Below are positions 19,097 to 28,849 of a DNA stretch of 64,000 nt, piece after piece. Under the pieces are notes generated by a model. It had not been told where the DNA came from, made no database searches, and saw nothing but the letters and a program-made list of their open reading frames with translations. Each line of letters starts with the position of its first letter. The stretch's first letter is position 1. This DNA comes from Providencia alcalifaciens (lineage in GTDB: Bacteria; Pseudomonadota; Gammaproteobacteria; Enterobacterales; Enterobacteriaceae). Location of the stretch: positions 3,844,001 to 3,908,000 of the forward strand of contig NZ_CP084296.1 in the NCBI RefSeq assembly GCF_020271745.1, read 5' to 3'. Made by a program: the position numbers and the translations under genes.

Positions 19097-20182
19097 ATGC
19101 ATTGGAAAATCCCCGCTATCCCTGATAAAACACCGAGAAAGAATCCCAGCTATAAAATTTTAATTGCTTGTTTCATAGGGATAGTTACCGCAATTTATGC
19201 TTACGGAGTAACATTACCGACCGAACAAAAAATGCGTTTATTTATTATCACATTACCAGTAACGACTCTTTTATTTCTGGCATGTTTTAGTTTTTTATAT
19301 ATACGCTATCAGCATTCCGTAATCACCTGTAATAACTGGGAAAAAGAAAAGAAAATCACCGAAATGGAATGGCAGCGTTGGTGCCAATCCTCAATGATAT
19401 CTCTTGGTTATGTTAACTATACACCTGATAAAGAAGGCGCTGACGTATTTCTAAAAGATAACGAATCTATCCCAATGTTCCCCAATAAGCCACGGCAGTT
19501 ATTCAACAAACAAAAAATTGATGAAGACCTTTTTTCAAAAATTGATAAAAATCTTGAAAAGCAGTGTCCAAATTATCGAGCGTATCTGTCAAATATTTAT
19601 ATCTTCGATAATGAAAATCGTTTTGACAGTGATACTCTAGTTTACAATCAATGGTCTCTTAAACCGACTGAGTCACCATCATATCAAACTATTTTTTCCG
19701 CTTATGACACTAAACATGAAGATACATTTTTGATTATAACTATCCAATCAGAATCAAATTTTAGTCAATTCGTTTCAGCACAATTATTTTCAACTCATAA
19801 TCAATTAATTAATGCAAGTAATTCTCGCGTAAGTATAGAAAGGATTATGGAGATTGATATGCAAGATATTGATAATGAAATAATCAAGTTTATAAACTAT
19901 AGCGGAATATCAAGAAAACATAAATTTCAAACCTGGGTAACAGAGTCTAAGCAAAATGTAATTGATAGTATTCTAATCAATTACAGTGATAAAAAAATCG
20001 AATTTGATAAACAGCACCCTATTTACTCTCTAGCATTATCTTATTCAGTTCCTCATCCGAATGCATTTTTAAGTTATCTCTCCTTGATGAGTGAAATAGC
20101 AAAAAAATCAGGTACAGATCAGGTTCTCATCCATTCTAATACTAACGGTTCTAGCTATGCCGTTTACATTCACAGGTTTTAA
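19097..20182 (+). CDS. Unrecognised two-helix membrane protein encoded upstream of tssM
   Basis: 361 residues. Two membrane helices occur at about 18-38 and 48-68, followed by a polar domain of about 290 residues with several Trp and Tyr. The start after AAGGA (19082-19086) is preferred over an upstream in-frame ATG that overlaps the PAAR gene. The stop is immediately before the tssM start, so the two are probably translated together. I do not recognise a named family. A T6SS accessory or cargo-related role is inferred from position only. Base composition is AT-rich like the cargo, not like the core genes. Confidence 0.65.
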   Translation: MHWKIPAIPDKTPRKNPSYKILIACFIGIVTAIYAYGVTLPTEQKMRLFIITLPVTTLLFLACFSFLYIRYQHSVITCNNWEKEKKITEMEWQRWCQSSMISLGYVNYTPDKEGADVFLKDNESIPMFPNKPRQLFNKQKIDEDLFSKIDKNLEKQCPNYRAYLSNIYIFDNENRFDSDTLVYNQWSLKPTESPSYQTIFSAYDTKHEDTFLIITIQSESNFSQFVSAQLFSTHNQLINASNSRVSIERIMEIDMQDIDNEIIKFINYSGISRKHKFQTWVTESKQNVIDSILINYSDKKIEFDKQHPIYSLALSYSVPHPNAFLSYLSLMSEIAKKSGTDQVLIHSNTNGSSYAVYIHRF

Positions 20183-20183
20183 T

Positions 20184-23100
20184 ATGATAAATAGAACATC
20201 TATCAATTTACCTAGAGGGAAATTATTTTTTATTCTTTTCCTCGTTGTTATTCTCTCATTGATAACTCTGTTTTTTGTTTATCAATATACACCTTTTGAT
20301 ACAAGTCCATTCCTGATAGGAATATCTGTACTTAGTATAATTGCTCTATTTCTTATCTCTTTTTATCCCATAAAAAATAAGTTAACACAAAAAAAGCAAC
20401 AAAAAGAATTCAAACCTCAAAATAATCCAATCGATTTGAATGCACCAATTAAAGAGATAAGCTTATTGCATAATGAAATTATTCAAGCATTACGCAACCA
20501 ATACGGCACTTTCTGGCATTCCAAAGTCTCCATTCAGCTCCTCCTCGGCTCCCACTCCGCCATCGAAAAACTTGCCCCTAGCCTGACGCAAGAAATCTGG
20601 CAAGAGTGCGATGGCACCCTGCTGATTTACGGTGGCGATATCGGGAGTTCCATAGATTCTGAGCGACTAGAAACCCTCAAACACCTGCGCCGACGTCGTC
20701 CGCTTGATGGTGTGATTTGGGTGACAGAAAACAGCATTTCATCCCAGCTTTTAGACAACAGCGTCACGTTCACTAACCTCAATACCGCAACAGCCCACAA
20801 TGCGGGGCGTGCTATCCAAAACCTTTTCCAAGAATTAGGTTGGCGAGCGCCTGTTTGGGTATGGAGTGTCAGTGACCAACAATCCCTCAGCGCTGTTGAA
20901 ACGCCCTCTATCCTCTGCATGACAGAGCAAAATATGCCAGCCGAGGCGCTATCGCCTAGCTTATTAAGCCTAATCCCCGCGCTCGTTATCAACGGAACCC
21001 AAGCGTTATTGCGTGAACAGAAACACACCTATCTGCTTGCTTTGGCTCAATTTTTACAAAACGGTGGCAGCCAACAGCTCGCTACCGCATTAGCCCCACT
21101 CAATACCCAATTACGTACGCTGCCTTTTTCCGGCATTGCATTTAGCTCGTCTATCAATCCGTTAAATCAGCAACGCTTACCCAATAGTTGGCACCCTGAT
21201 ACCCGTTGGAAAAGTTGGTTGAATGTACAATCTGAACTGGCATCCGGTTTACAGCCTGCCGCTTTAGGCTTTGACAAAAAACGTCTGGTTCAATACGGCG
21301 CGGCCACTGCCATGACCTTGTGGGGCGCAGGCATGATTGTCTCTTACTTCGCCAATCGCCAGCTCATCGAAGAAAGCTACCAAAGTGCGAGCGTCGCCGC
21401 TAACAGCCAATTACCGGAAACTGAACGCCTCAAAGCCCAGTATGATTTTCAGCAAACCTTAGGCTTACTCAATCATCGCAAACAAACTTCGGTGCCTTTC
21501 TGGCTTCATTTTGGTTTAAATAGCAATGAACAACTGCTAGCTCGTTTATGGCCGCTATATCAACAAACGGTATTACCCCCTTTGCGGGATACCCTCGCGC
21601 AACAATTGACTCAACAATTACAAGCCTATGCCCAGTTATCCCCTAACAGTGATGACCGTCGTCAAGCCACCCAAGGGGCATATCAAAGCCTAAAAACTTA
21701 CTTAATGATGACTGCCCCTGAGCGCATGGATCCCGCGTTTTTTACTGATAGCGTGCTCACGACCCTCCCCGCCCCGCAAGGAATGAATGACGGGGAATGG
21801 CAAACCCTCGGCAAAGAATTACTGATGTTCTACGCCCAGCAGCTACCGAAGCACCCCGAATGGCAATTAACTGCCAACAATAACCTGATTAATCAAAGCC
21901 GTACTTTACTCATTCGACAAATTGGTCAACGCAGCGAAAGCGCCACGTTGTATCAAGAAGTGTTACTGCAAGCGCAGCATCAGTTCCCCGATATGACCTT
22001 AGATGATATGACGGGCGATACCGATGCCAGCTTTTTATTCACCACCGATGAGTTTGTCTCGGGCATTTTTACCCGCAAAGCGTGGGAAGAATCTATTCAA
22101 CCCGCCATCAAAAAAGTGGTTGAATCCCGCCGCAATGAAATTGACTGGGTATTGAGTGATAGCCAGCATGAACTTAGCCAAGATATTTCGCCTGATGCAC
22201 TCAAGCAGCAGCTTACTGAACGCTATTTTGCTGACTTTTCTGATAGCTGGTTAAACTTCCTCAATAGCCTACAATGGCGTCACACTGAAAGTTTGTCTGA
22301 TACTATCGATCAATTATCTTTAATGAGCGATGTGCGCCAGTCACCCGTCATTGCGCTAATGAATACCGTGGCTTATCAAGGTAAAACCGGACGCCAGCAA
22401 GAAAAACTCGCCGACTCCTTTATGAACTCCGCGAAAGACCTGCTCAATAAAGAACAGAAACCGGTCATTAGCCAAAAAGCCGATTTTACCGGACCGCTTG
22501 AAGAGACTTTTGCTCCAGTTCTGAATTTTGTGGACCCACAAGCCACCACGCAAACAAGCGATAACCTCAGCCTACAAGCCTATCTCACCCGTATCACTCG
22601 CGTACGATTAAAACTTCAGCAAGTGGTCAATGCCCCTGACCCACAGGCTATGTCCCAAGCATTCGCCCAAAGTATCTTAGAGGGAAAAAGTGTCGACTTT
22701 GCAGAAACCCGAGATATGGGCAGCTTAATTGCAGCAAGCTTTGGGCAAGAGTGGCAAAGCTTTGGGGATGCACTGTTAGTCGAGCCAATGACCCAAGCAT
22801 GGCAGCAATTACTCACACCAACCGCCCAAGGCATTAATAGCGAATGGCAAAATGCCATTGTCAGCGAATGGAATAACGCTTTCGGCGGACGCTATCCGCT
22901 AAAAAATACCCAAAGCGATATCTCCTTACCGTTGATGGCGCAATATCTGCGTCCCGATAACGGACGTATTCAGCGCTTCTTAGAAACGCGTCTGCAAGGG
23001 GTTTTACGCAAAGAAGGCAACCATTGGGTACCCAATAGCACCAATGCCCAAGGCTTACGCTTTAACCCTGCCTTTTTAAACGCGCTAAATACCCTGACAG

Positions 23101-23537
23101 CGTTAGGCGATGTGGCCTTCGCAAACGGGGAAGCACGTCTTTATTTTGAAATGCGTCCAGGCACCAGTAAAAACGTCATGCAGACTATATTGGTGATCGA
23201 TAAGCAAAATCTCACCTACGATAACCAGTTCCCGGAATGGCAACGTTTTGTTTGGCCTGCCGATACCGTCGCGTCTGGGGCATCATTAACCTGGGTGACC
23301 ACGTCTTCGGGCACCCGACTCTATGGCGATCATCGTGGTGTATGGGGTCTGATCCGTTTACTCGAAACGGCCAACGTTGCACCTTACGCGGGCAGCACCA
23401 GCAGCTATACCGTCTCGTGGGTCACACCGGATGGCAACACGCTGAATTACCAACTGCGCACCGAAATGGGTCAAGGCCCGCTGGCGCTACTAAAACTGCG
23501 CAATTTCGTTCTACCTGAAAACATCTTTTTGGATTAA
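20184..23537 (+). CDS. tssM: TssM (IcmF family), T6SS membrane complex subunit
   Basis: 1117 residues. Two N-terminal membrane helices (about 13-32 and 38-56), a cytoplasmic NTPase-like region, a third helix at about 370-390 (A-M-T-L-W-G-A-G-M), and a large periplasmic part ending in the IcmF/DUF1215-type beta domain. The phosphate-binding loop position reads G-S-H-S-A-I-E-K, so the Walker A motif is degenerate. The first 95 or so codons are strongly AT-rich and the rest is GC-richer, suggesting recombination inside the gene. The ATG at 20184 follows the previous stop; an upstream in-frame ATG would overlap that gene. Confidence 0.94.
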   Translation: MINRTSINLPRGKLFFILFLVVILSLITLFFVYQYTPFDTSPFLIGISVLSIIALFLISFYPIKNKLTQKKQQKEFKPQNNPIDLNAPIKEISLLHNEIIQALRNQYGTFWHSKVSIQLLLGSHSAIEKLAPSLTQEIWQECDGTLLIYGGDIGSSIDSERLETLKHLRRRRPLDGVIWVTENSISSQLLDNSVTFTNLNTATAHNAGRAIQNLFQELGWRAPVWVWSVSDQQSLSAVETPSILCMTEQNMPAEALSPSLLSLIPALVINGTQALLREQKHTYLLALAQFLQNGGSQQLATALAPLNTQLRTLPFSGIAFSSSINPLNQQRLPNSWHPDTRWKSWLNVQSELASGLQPAALGFDKKRLVQYGAATAMTLWGAGMIVSYFANRQLIEESYQSASVAANSQLPETERLKAQYDFQQTLGLLNHRKQTSVPFWLHFGLNSNEQLLARLWPLYQQTVLPPLRDTLAQQLTQQLQAYAQLSPNSDDRRQATQGAYQSLKTYLMMTAPERMDPAFFTDSVLTTLPAPQGMNDGEWQTLGKELLMFYAQQLPKHPEWQLTANNNLINQSRTLLIRQIGQRSESATLYQEVLLQAQHQFPDMTLDDMTGDTDASFLFTTDEFVSGIFTRKAWEESIQPAIKKVVESRRNEIDWVLSDSQHELSQDISPDALKQQLTERYFADFSDSWLNFLNSLQWRHTESLSDTIDQLSLMSDVRQSPVIALMNTVAYQGKTGRQQEKLADSFMNSAKDLLNKEQKPVISQKADFTGPLEETFAPVLNFVDPQATTQTSDNLSLQAYLTRITRVRLKLQQVVNAPDPQAMSQAFAQSILEGKSVDFAETRDMGSLIAASFGQEWQSFGDALLVEPMTQAWQQLLTPTAQGINSEWQNAIVSEWNNAFGGRYPLKNTQSDISLPLMAQYLRPDNGRIQRFLETRLQGVLRKEGNHWVPNSTNAQGLRFNPAFLNALNTLTALGDVAFANGEARLYFEMRPGTSKNVMQTILVIDKQNLTYDNQFPEWQRFVWPADTVASGASLTWVTTSSGTRLYGDHRGVWGLIRLLETANVAPYAGSTSSYTVSWVTPDGNTLNYQLRTEMGQGPLALLKLRNFVLPENIFLD

Positions 23538-23609
23538 CTAAATGGACTTATCGATAGATATTTTAAGAGAGTACTTTGAGAATCATAAAAAATAAATTTA
23601 AGGTAAATT

Positions 23610-24179
23610 ATGACTATTGGATATTTCTTACGAGTAGGGGATAAGAGCACATGTGGTGGGCAAATTCTAACGGGTGATAATACCATGCAATGGTACGGTA
23701 TTGCAGGTGCGAGAGAAGGCGACATAGTGAGTTGTGGTAAACATTCTGGGGTATACCACATTCTAGGTGGAGTTAGCAGTATATGGCTTGAAGGTAGAAA
23801 GCACGCAGGAAGCTTGGAAAGTTTCAGTTCATGCCCTTGTCATTCAAGATTTATACCTTCTATTTCAGACTGTTATAGTAGCGATGATGAATCATCAATC
23901 AACAATGAAACCGAATTGATAAAAAACATAATACCTCAACAAGTCATCGATAAATGGATTACTTTCAAGTTGCCATCTAATAGAGATTATTCAGGGTTTA
24001 ATTATGTTGTTACGTTGGATGATGGGCAGTCCATAAAAGGAACTTTTAATGATGAAAATAATGTGAAAATAAGTTTAAAAACAGGAAGTCATGAGGCAAG
24101 TCTAAAAATAGAAAATCTAGAAATAAATGATGCTAGTAATAGTCTTAGTGAATTGTTATTAGCCAAAATAAAAGGATAA
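23610..24179 (+). CDS. PAAR-domain protein with C-terminal extension, carrier of the second effector
   Basis: 189 residues. The first 90 form a PAAR-like tip with G-D-x-S-T-C-G-G and the C-P-C-H segment near 84-87. After a Ser/Asp-rich linker, residues about 120-185 form a beta-rich domain with a D-D-G-x-x-x-x-G-T-F-x-D pattern of the kind seen in small spike-associated domains. It probably links the next gene product to the needle. The stop is three bases from the next start. Confidence 0.8.
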   Translation: MTIGYFLRVGDKSTCGGQILTGDNTMQWYGIAGAREGDIVSCGKHSGVYHILGGVSSIWLEGRKHAGSLESFSSCPCHSRFIPSISDCYSSDDESSINNETELIKNIIPQQVIDKWITFKLPSNRDYSGFNYVVTLDDGQSIKGTFNDENNVKISLKTGSHEASLKIENLEINDASNSLSELLLAKIKG

Positions 24180-24182
24180 GAA

Positions 24183-24977
24183 ATGAGTGATGGGAAAACA
24201 ACTGGTGAAATAGCGGGTAGTTACTTGTTAGATAATGAGTATCTACTTCAAATGGATTATGTTTTAGATAATGCTATAGCGGCTTTTGAGGGGGCTGCAG
24301 CGCGATTTTCTATTGATGCAATAAGTGACGCTAAAGTGAGATATAGTTACCAACAAAATATAAAACGTGTAGTCAGTGAAGTAAAAGAAATGGTTAATTC
24401 TAAAAAAATATCAGTCAAGGAAGCTTCTATATTTTGTTATGAAATGAGAAATCAAATAATGGCAGAACATAGAAAAGTAACTTCACCTCAAGGATTAGCT
24501 AAAGCTGAAAAGCATAAAAAAGTACCATTATCTTTAGATGAATTATTAGATAAATATTCTAAAAATAAATATGGGCTTGATATGAAAAGCCTCACAGAAA
24601 GTCAAAAGAATGTTGTTTATTATGAAGTGATGGAGGCGGCGGCTAGAGATAATGTTCAAATATCTACGGAAACTAAGCGTTTAAAAATATTGGGAAAAGT
24701 AGGGATATTAATTACAGCTACTCTTGCAACATATGAAATATTAGAGGCAGAAAATAAACCCAAAGAAACTGTTAAGCAAGGTATGGCAGTAGGAGGAGGG
24801 CTTTTAGGCGGTTGGTTAGCAGGTTTTGCTGTTGCTCCATTATGCGGGCCTGGAGCTCCAGTTTGTGCAGTGGTTGTTGTTTTAATCGGCGGAACAGCAG
24901 GTGGTATTGCAGGTTCAGTAACTGCAGATAGTCTTGATGAGGAAATAGAAGAGTTTACTAAATGGGATATAAAATAG
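24183..24977 (+). CDS. Candidate T6SS effector with glycine-zipper membrane segment
   Basis: 264 residues without a signal peptide. Residues 1-165 are helical and polar, with R-N-Q-I-M at about 89-93, S-P-Q-G-L-A-K-A-E-K at 101-110 and T-E-S-Q-K-N at 138-143. A hydrophobic glycine-zipper stretch spans about 202-248, and a weaker one 170-186. The layout resembles a recurrent toxin module I recall from Pseudomonas PAAR/Rhs effectors, but I cannot name the family. It lies between a PAAR gene and a small overlapping gene, which is the usual effector-immunity order. A membrane-pore role is inference; the zipper could instead serve for translocation. Confidence 0.65.
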   Translation: MSDGKTTGEIAGSYLLDNEYLLQMDYVLDNAIAAFEGAAARFSIDAISDAKVRYSYQQNIKRVVSEVKEMVNSKKISVKEASIFCYEMRNQIMAEHRKVTSPQGLAKAEKHKKVPLSLDELLDKYSKNKYGLDMKSLTESQKNVVYYEVMEAAARDNVQISTETKRLKILGKVGILITATLATYEILEAENKPKETVKQGMAVGGGLLGGWLAGFAVAPLCGPGAPVCAVVVVLIGGTAGGIAGSVTADSLDEEIEEFTKWDIK

Positions 24978-25306
24978 AAGATCGAGTTCTTTGTGAAGCT
25001 TTATCATATGCGTTTCTTGATACTGAAATTGATTATGATTATATAGCTTCTATTGCTAAAAACTATTCTACGGAACATGTTGAATACATGTTTTTCAACT
25101 ATGTTGCACGATCTTGTTATTATAATACTGTAGCGCCGATTCCTTCTATTGTTTATTTTTTTGATCCTGATGAATTACATGAAAATATTGAATCCATCAT
25201 GAAAAGGGATAAAACGATACACGGAAAGTTATGGATGAATATATTTGTTTGTTATCTACGGTTTAAATTTAAAAAAGAATGGCTTCAATTAAAATCACTT
25301 CTATAA
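24962..25306 (+). CDS. Probable immunity protein for the adjacent effector
   Basis: 114 residues, acidic to neutral, no signal peptide or membrane helix. The start overlaps the effector gene by 16 bases. The N-terminal pattern A-L-S-x-x-F-L-D-T-E resembles a family of small soluble proteins that I recall under the name DUF7079, often next to toxins; this is from memory. A soluble cytosolic partner for a membrane-active toxin would be unusual, so it may neutralise the effector before export. Confidence 0.6.
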   Translation: MGYKIEDRVLCEALSYAFLDTEIDYDYIASIAKNYSTEHVEYMFFNYVARSCYYNTVAPIPSIVYFFDPDELHENIESIMKRDKTIHGKLWMNIFVCYLRFKFKKEWLQLKSLL

Positions 25307-25463
25307 GAATAATGTGTAGATAGTTTGATTTCCAGAAAATCCACTATAATGAATTGGTATATCCACTCTTAACCATATTCTGGCTCAAATCCCTAAAAAA
25401 GAGAGCCAACTTTCCAATTCGGCCACTCACTAGTCACGCATTCACGTCGATAGGACATCACCT

Positions 25464-27074
25464 ATGCCTTTATTAACTGCCTTGCGCACCGCTTGCTTTA
25501 CTGGAAATCCACTTGCCGCAAACCTGCTTGTTGAGCAGCAAGTGGCACTATGGGAGCGCTGGATCCTGCCCATTACCGCCGAAAATCCGATGGGAGATGA
25601 CCCCGGTTATGACGATGACTTCGAACGCATGAAAGAAGAAGTCAACAAACTTTCAGGCTCGGATACGGAGTTAATTTGCGCCCTTGCCGAAAAACTGCTG
25701 ACCAACGTCTGCAAAGATGCGCGAGTTATCACTTACTATATTTGGGCACGTTTGCATCGTGAAGGGGAAACAGGATTAGCCGATGGGCTAGGTCTACTCG
25801 CCGGATTACTGCATCGCTACCATGACAGCCTATTACCTACGCGTCCAAATAGCCGAAAATCCGCCATCGAATGGCTAGCCGGTCAACGTGTCATCGACAG
25901 CTTATCCCTCTACCCTGAGGTGGATAGCAACGAATTTTCGCGTATTGTGGCGCTACTTAGCGCGATCGTGGATGAGTTTAATACGTGGGATGAAGCAAGC
26001 CGCCCTAACCTTGCTCCCCTCTTACGCGCCTTAGAAAATCGGCTCGCCCAATCAGGGGGGGCTAATAGCGTCGTCCCGCAAAATATCAAAGCGTCTGAAA
26101 ATGTCGCAACAAAACAAATTGCCTCGGCTATCAGCCCTATCGCCCCCATCCAATCGGGTCGCGAGCTGCTCGATCAAGCCAAAGTGCTTGCCAATTATCT
26201 ACGAAATCAACCCAACGGCTGGCTGTCGGGTCACAGGCTGATGAAATCTGTCCGCTGGGATACCCTGCACCAATCGCCACCACAGAACCAGCATGGTTGC
26301 ACACGTTTAGCTCCACCGCGCTCGGATGCGAAAGCCCAATTAAAACGTTTATATCTGCAACAAAACTGGTTAGAACTCACCGAACAAGCCGACCGACTAT
26401 TTGCCGAAGGCGTTAACCATTTTTGGTTAGATGTTCAATGGTACTTACACCAAGCGCTCAGTAAATCTCCGGCACCTTGGAACGGTTGGGCGGACGTTAT
26501 TGCCTCGGATTTAAAACAATTTTTACTGCGCCTACCGGGATTAGAAAATCTCGCATGGGAAGATGGTACTCCCTTTGCTGATGAAGTGACCCTCGCGTGG
26601 ATCAAACAGCAGATTCTAGAAGATAACATTCAGTCTCTGCACTCTATGCCAGTTCAAGGCGCGGATGACGATGATAACGGCTCGATATTCGCCTTAGAGC
26701 AAGAAGCGTTAACGCAAGCCGATACCGAAGGGGTAGAAGCCGCGTTAGCATGGTTAATGTCTCGTCCGAATATTCAAACCACCCGCCAAAAATGGTTACT
26801 AAAATTAGTGATGGCCAGAGTCGCAGAGCAGTTTGCCCGCCATGATTTGGCGCTGAACTTATTGCGTGAATTAGATAATCGCGCCGAGCACATGCAACTG
26901 GCTGATTGGGAGCCGCATTCCCTGTTTGAAGTCAAAGCCCGTCAATTACAACTTCTGCGCGGTAAAGCGCAACGTAACACACCGGATAAGGCCGAGTTAC
27001 ATCACCAAATGTCTGAATTATTGGCCCAATTAACCCGCTTAGATCCTGTCCGAGCACTAGTGCTCTACCCTTAA
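25464..27074 (+). CDS. tssA: TssA, T6SS assembly cap protein
   Basis: 536 residues. The N-terminal ImpA domain (about 20-160) contains the pattern of a TssA with W-A-R-L-H-R-E-G-E-x-G-L-A-D-G-L. A low-complexity linker around 190-225 separates it from a VasJ-type C-terminal domain. TssA primes baseplate and sheath assembly. Composition returns to the GC-richer core type here. A 157-base gap precedes it, so a separate promoter may exist. Confidence 0.9.
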   Translation: MPLLTALRTACFTGNPLAANLLVEQQVALWERWILPITAENPMGDDPGYDDDFERMKEEVNKLSGSDTELICALAEKLLTNVCKDARVITYYIWARLHREGETGLADGLGLLAGLLHRYHDSLLPTRPNSRKSAIEWLAGQRVIDSLSLYPEVDSNEFSRIVALLSAIVDEFNTWDEASRPNLAPLLRALENRLAQSGGANSVVPQNIKASENVATKQIASAISPIAPIQSGRELLDQAKVLANYLRNQPNGWLSGHRLMKSVRWDTLHQSPPQNQHGCTRLAPPRSDAKAQLKRLYLQQNWLELTEQADRLFAEGVNHFWLDVQWYLHQALSKSPAPWNGWADVIASDLKQFLLRLPGLENLAWEDGTPFADEVTLAWIKQQILEDNIQSLHSMPVQGADDDDNGSIFALEQEALTQADTEGVEAALAWLMSRPNIQTTRQKWLLKLVMARVAEQFARHDLALNLLRELDNRAEHMQLADWEPHSLFEVKARQLQLLRGKAQRNTPDKAELHHQMSELLAQLTRLDPVRALVLYP

Positions 27075-27097
27075 ATTAATCAGTGAGAGTGATACGA

Positions 27098-28849
27098 ATG
27101 GATGATTTAACCCTTCGCTATTATGATGCAGAAATGCGTTATTTACGCGAAGCTGCGAAAGAGTTCGCCCAAGCTCACCCCGACCGGGCGGCACTATTGG
27201 ATTTAGACAAAGCCGGCATTCCCGACCCTTTTGTTGAGCGATTATTTGAAGGTTTTGCCTTTTCGATGGGGCAACTTCGCCAAAAAATTGATGATGATTT
27301 ACCTGAATTAACAGAAGGATTGGTCAGCCTACTTTGGCCTCATTATTTACAAACCATCCCTTCACTATCGGTGGTTGAACTTGCACCGGATATTCACGAT
27401 ATGAAATTATCGTCGGTGATCCCAGCCAATTTTGAAGTGCTTTCACGCCCGATTGGCGAGAAAAAAACCGTTTGTCGTTACCGCACCACACGGGATTTAA
27501 CCTTAAACCCCATTACGCTATCCACAGTGAATTTAACCACTGAGCCTGATGGACGTTCCGTGATCCGATTACGCTTCGATTGCACAAAACTGGTCGATTG
27601 GAAACAGAGCCCTCTTGGCGCCATTTCCTTTTATTTGGCGGGTGACGTCCCAACCACTTACGCCCTGCATCTGGCTCTCACTAAGCAGGTCGCAGCGACC
27701 TATATTCGTTTACCGTCATCCCCTGACCGCGTTCGTTTACCGCTGTGGTTTTCTCCCGGTGGATTTGCCGAAGAAGACCAACTGTGGCCCAAAGGAGATA
27801 GCACCTTTAGTGGCTACCAGTTATTGCTGGAGTATTTTTCTTTTCGCGAAAAGTTTTTCTTCGTCAACTTAAACGGACTTGGCGAAATTCAATTACCCGA
27901 AGGATTAAGTCACTTTGAGCTGGAAATTGTGCTCGATACCCTGTGGGATAGCGACATTCCATTAAGTCGCGATAACCTAAAACTGCACAGTGTTCCGGTG
28001 ATCAACCTATTCAATATTGAAGCTGACCCACTCACCGTTAACGGGTTAGAAAGTGAATATTTACTGCGTCCCCGCCGCCTACAAGACGGGCACACTGAAA
28101 TTTACGCTGTCGATATGGTTCATGGCACAAGGCGAGGTGAGCACATTCACTATGTTCCATTCAGCAGTTTTCGCCATCGGGGCGGTATGTTGCGCCGCAA
28201 TGCACCAGAACACTACTACCATACTCGCGTTAAGCGCGGGGTCAGCGGGTTGCATGATACGTGGCTAATTTTAGGGGGAGAACGCGAACAGCCGACTGCC
28301 GCCCTTGAAAGTGAAACCTTATCTTTGCAATTAACCGGCACTAACGGGCAACTTCCACGCAAAGCGCTACAAAGTACATTACTCGACAGAACCGAAGAAA
28401 CGCTACAAACCCAATTGCAGGTTCGCAATTTATGCAAGCCAACCCTACCTTGCTATCCTCCAGCCGAAGACCGTTTCCATTGGCGCGTTCTTAGTCACCT
28501 TGGCGCCAGTTTCCTCAATATGATGGACAACGTAGAAGTATTACGCGGCACATTGGCGCTCTATGACTGGCGAGAGGATGATTTAAACAGCCGCAAACTC
28601 GATGCCATGATCCATGTTGAACAGCATCTTATTGAGCGTTTCGAAAAAGGCTTTTTACAGCGCGGTATTGCCATCGATATCACTCTTGATAGCAACGGAT
28701 TTAACGGTGAAGGTGATATTCATCTCTTTGGTGAAATGCTCAACCGCTTTTTCGCACTTTATACCGACGTGCATCTATTTAACCAATTGACTCTCCATAT
28801 TTTACCAACAGGAAATAGCCTCACATGGACAGAGAATCATCCTCAGTAA
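27098..28849 (+). CDS. tssF: TssF, T6SS baseplate subunit
   Basis: 583 residues, canonical TssF/ImpG/VasA length. The start M-D-D-L-T-L-R-Y-Y-x-x-E-M-R-Y-L-R-E is diagnostic. A GTG at 27083 is in frame but adds non-family residues, so ATG 27098 is preferred. TssF forms the baseplate wedge with TssE and TssG. The 3' end overlaps tssG by 25 bases. Confidence 0.96.
   Translation: MDDLTLRYYDAEMRYLREAAKEFAQAHPDRAALLDLDKAGIPDPFVERLFEGFAFSMGQLRQKIDDDLPELTEGLVSLLWPHYLQTIPSLSVVELAPDIHDMKLSSVIPANFEVLSRPIGEKKTVCRYRTTRDLTLNPITLSTVNLTTEPDGRSVIRLRFDCTKLVDWKQSPLGAISFYLAGDVPTTYALHLALTKQVAATYIRLPSSPDRVRLPLWFSPGGFAEEDQLWPKGDSTFSGYQLLLEYFSFREKFFFVNLNGLGEIQLPEGLSHFELEIVLDTLWDSDIPLSRDNLKLHSVPVINLFNIEADPLTVNGLESEYLLRPRRLQDGHTEIYAVDMVHGTRRGEHIHYVPFSSFRHRGGMLRRNAPEHYYHTRVKRGVSGLHDTWLILGGEREQPTAALESETLSLQLTGTNGQLPRKALQSTLLDRTEETLQTQLQVRNLCKPTLPCYPPAEDRFHWRVLSHLGASFLNMMDNVEVLRGTLALYDWREDDLNSRKLDAMIHVEQHLIERFEKGFLQRGIAIDITLDSNGFNGEGDIHLFGEMLNRFFALYTDVHLFNQLTLHILPTGNSLTWTENHPQ

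Noticed and set aside
24183..24977. Colicin-type pore-forming toxin
   Set aside because: The hydrophobic stretch is glycine-zipper-like and lacks the ten-helix colicin pore layout, so only a general membrane-active role is proposed.
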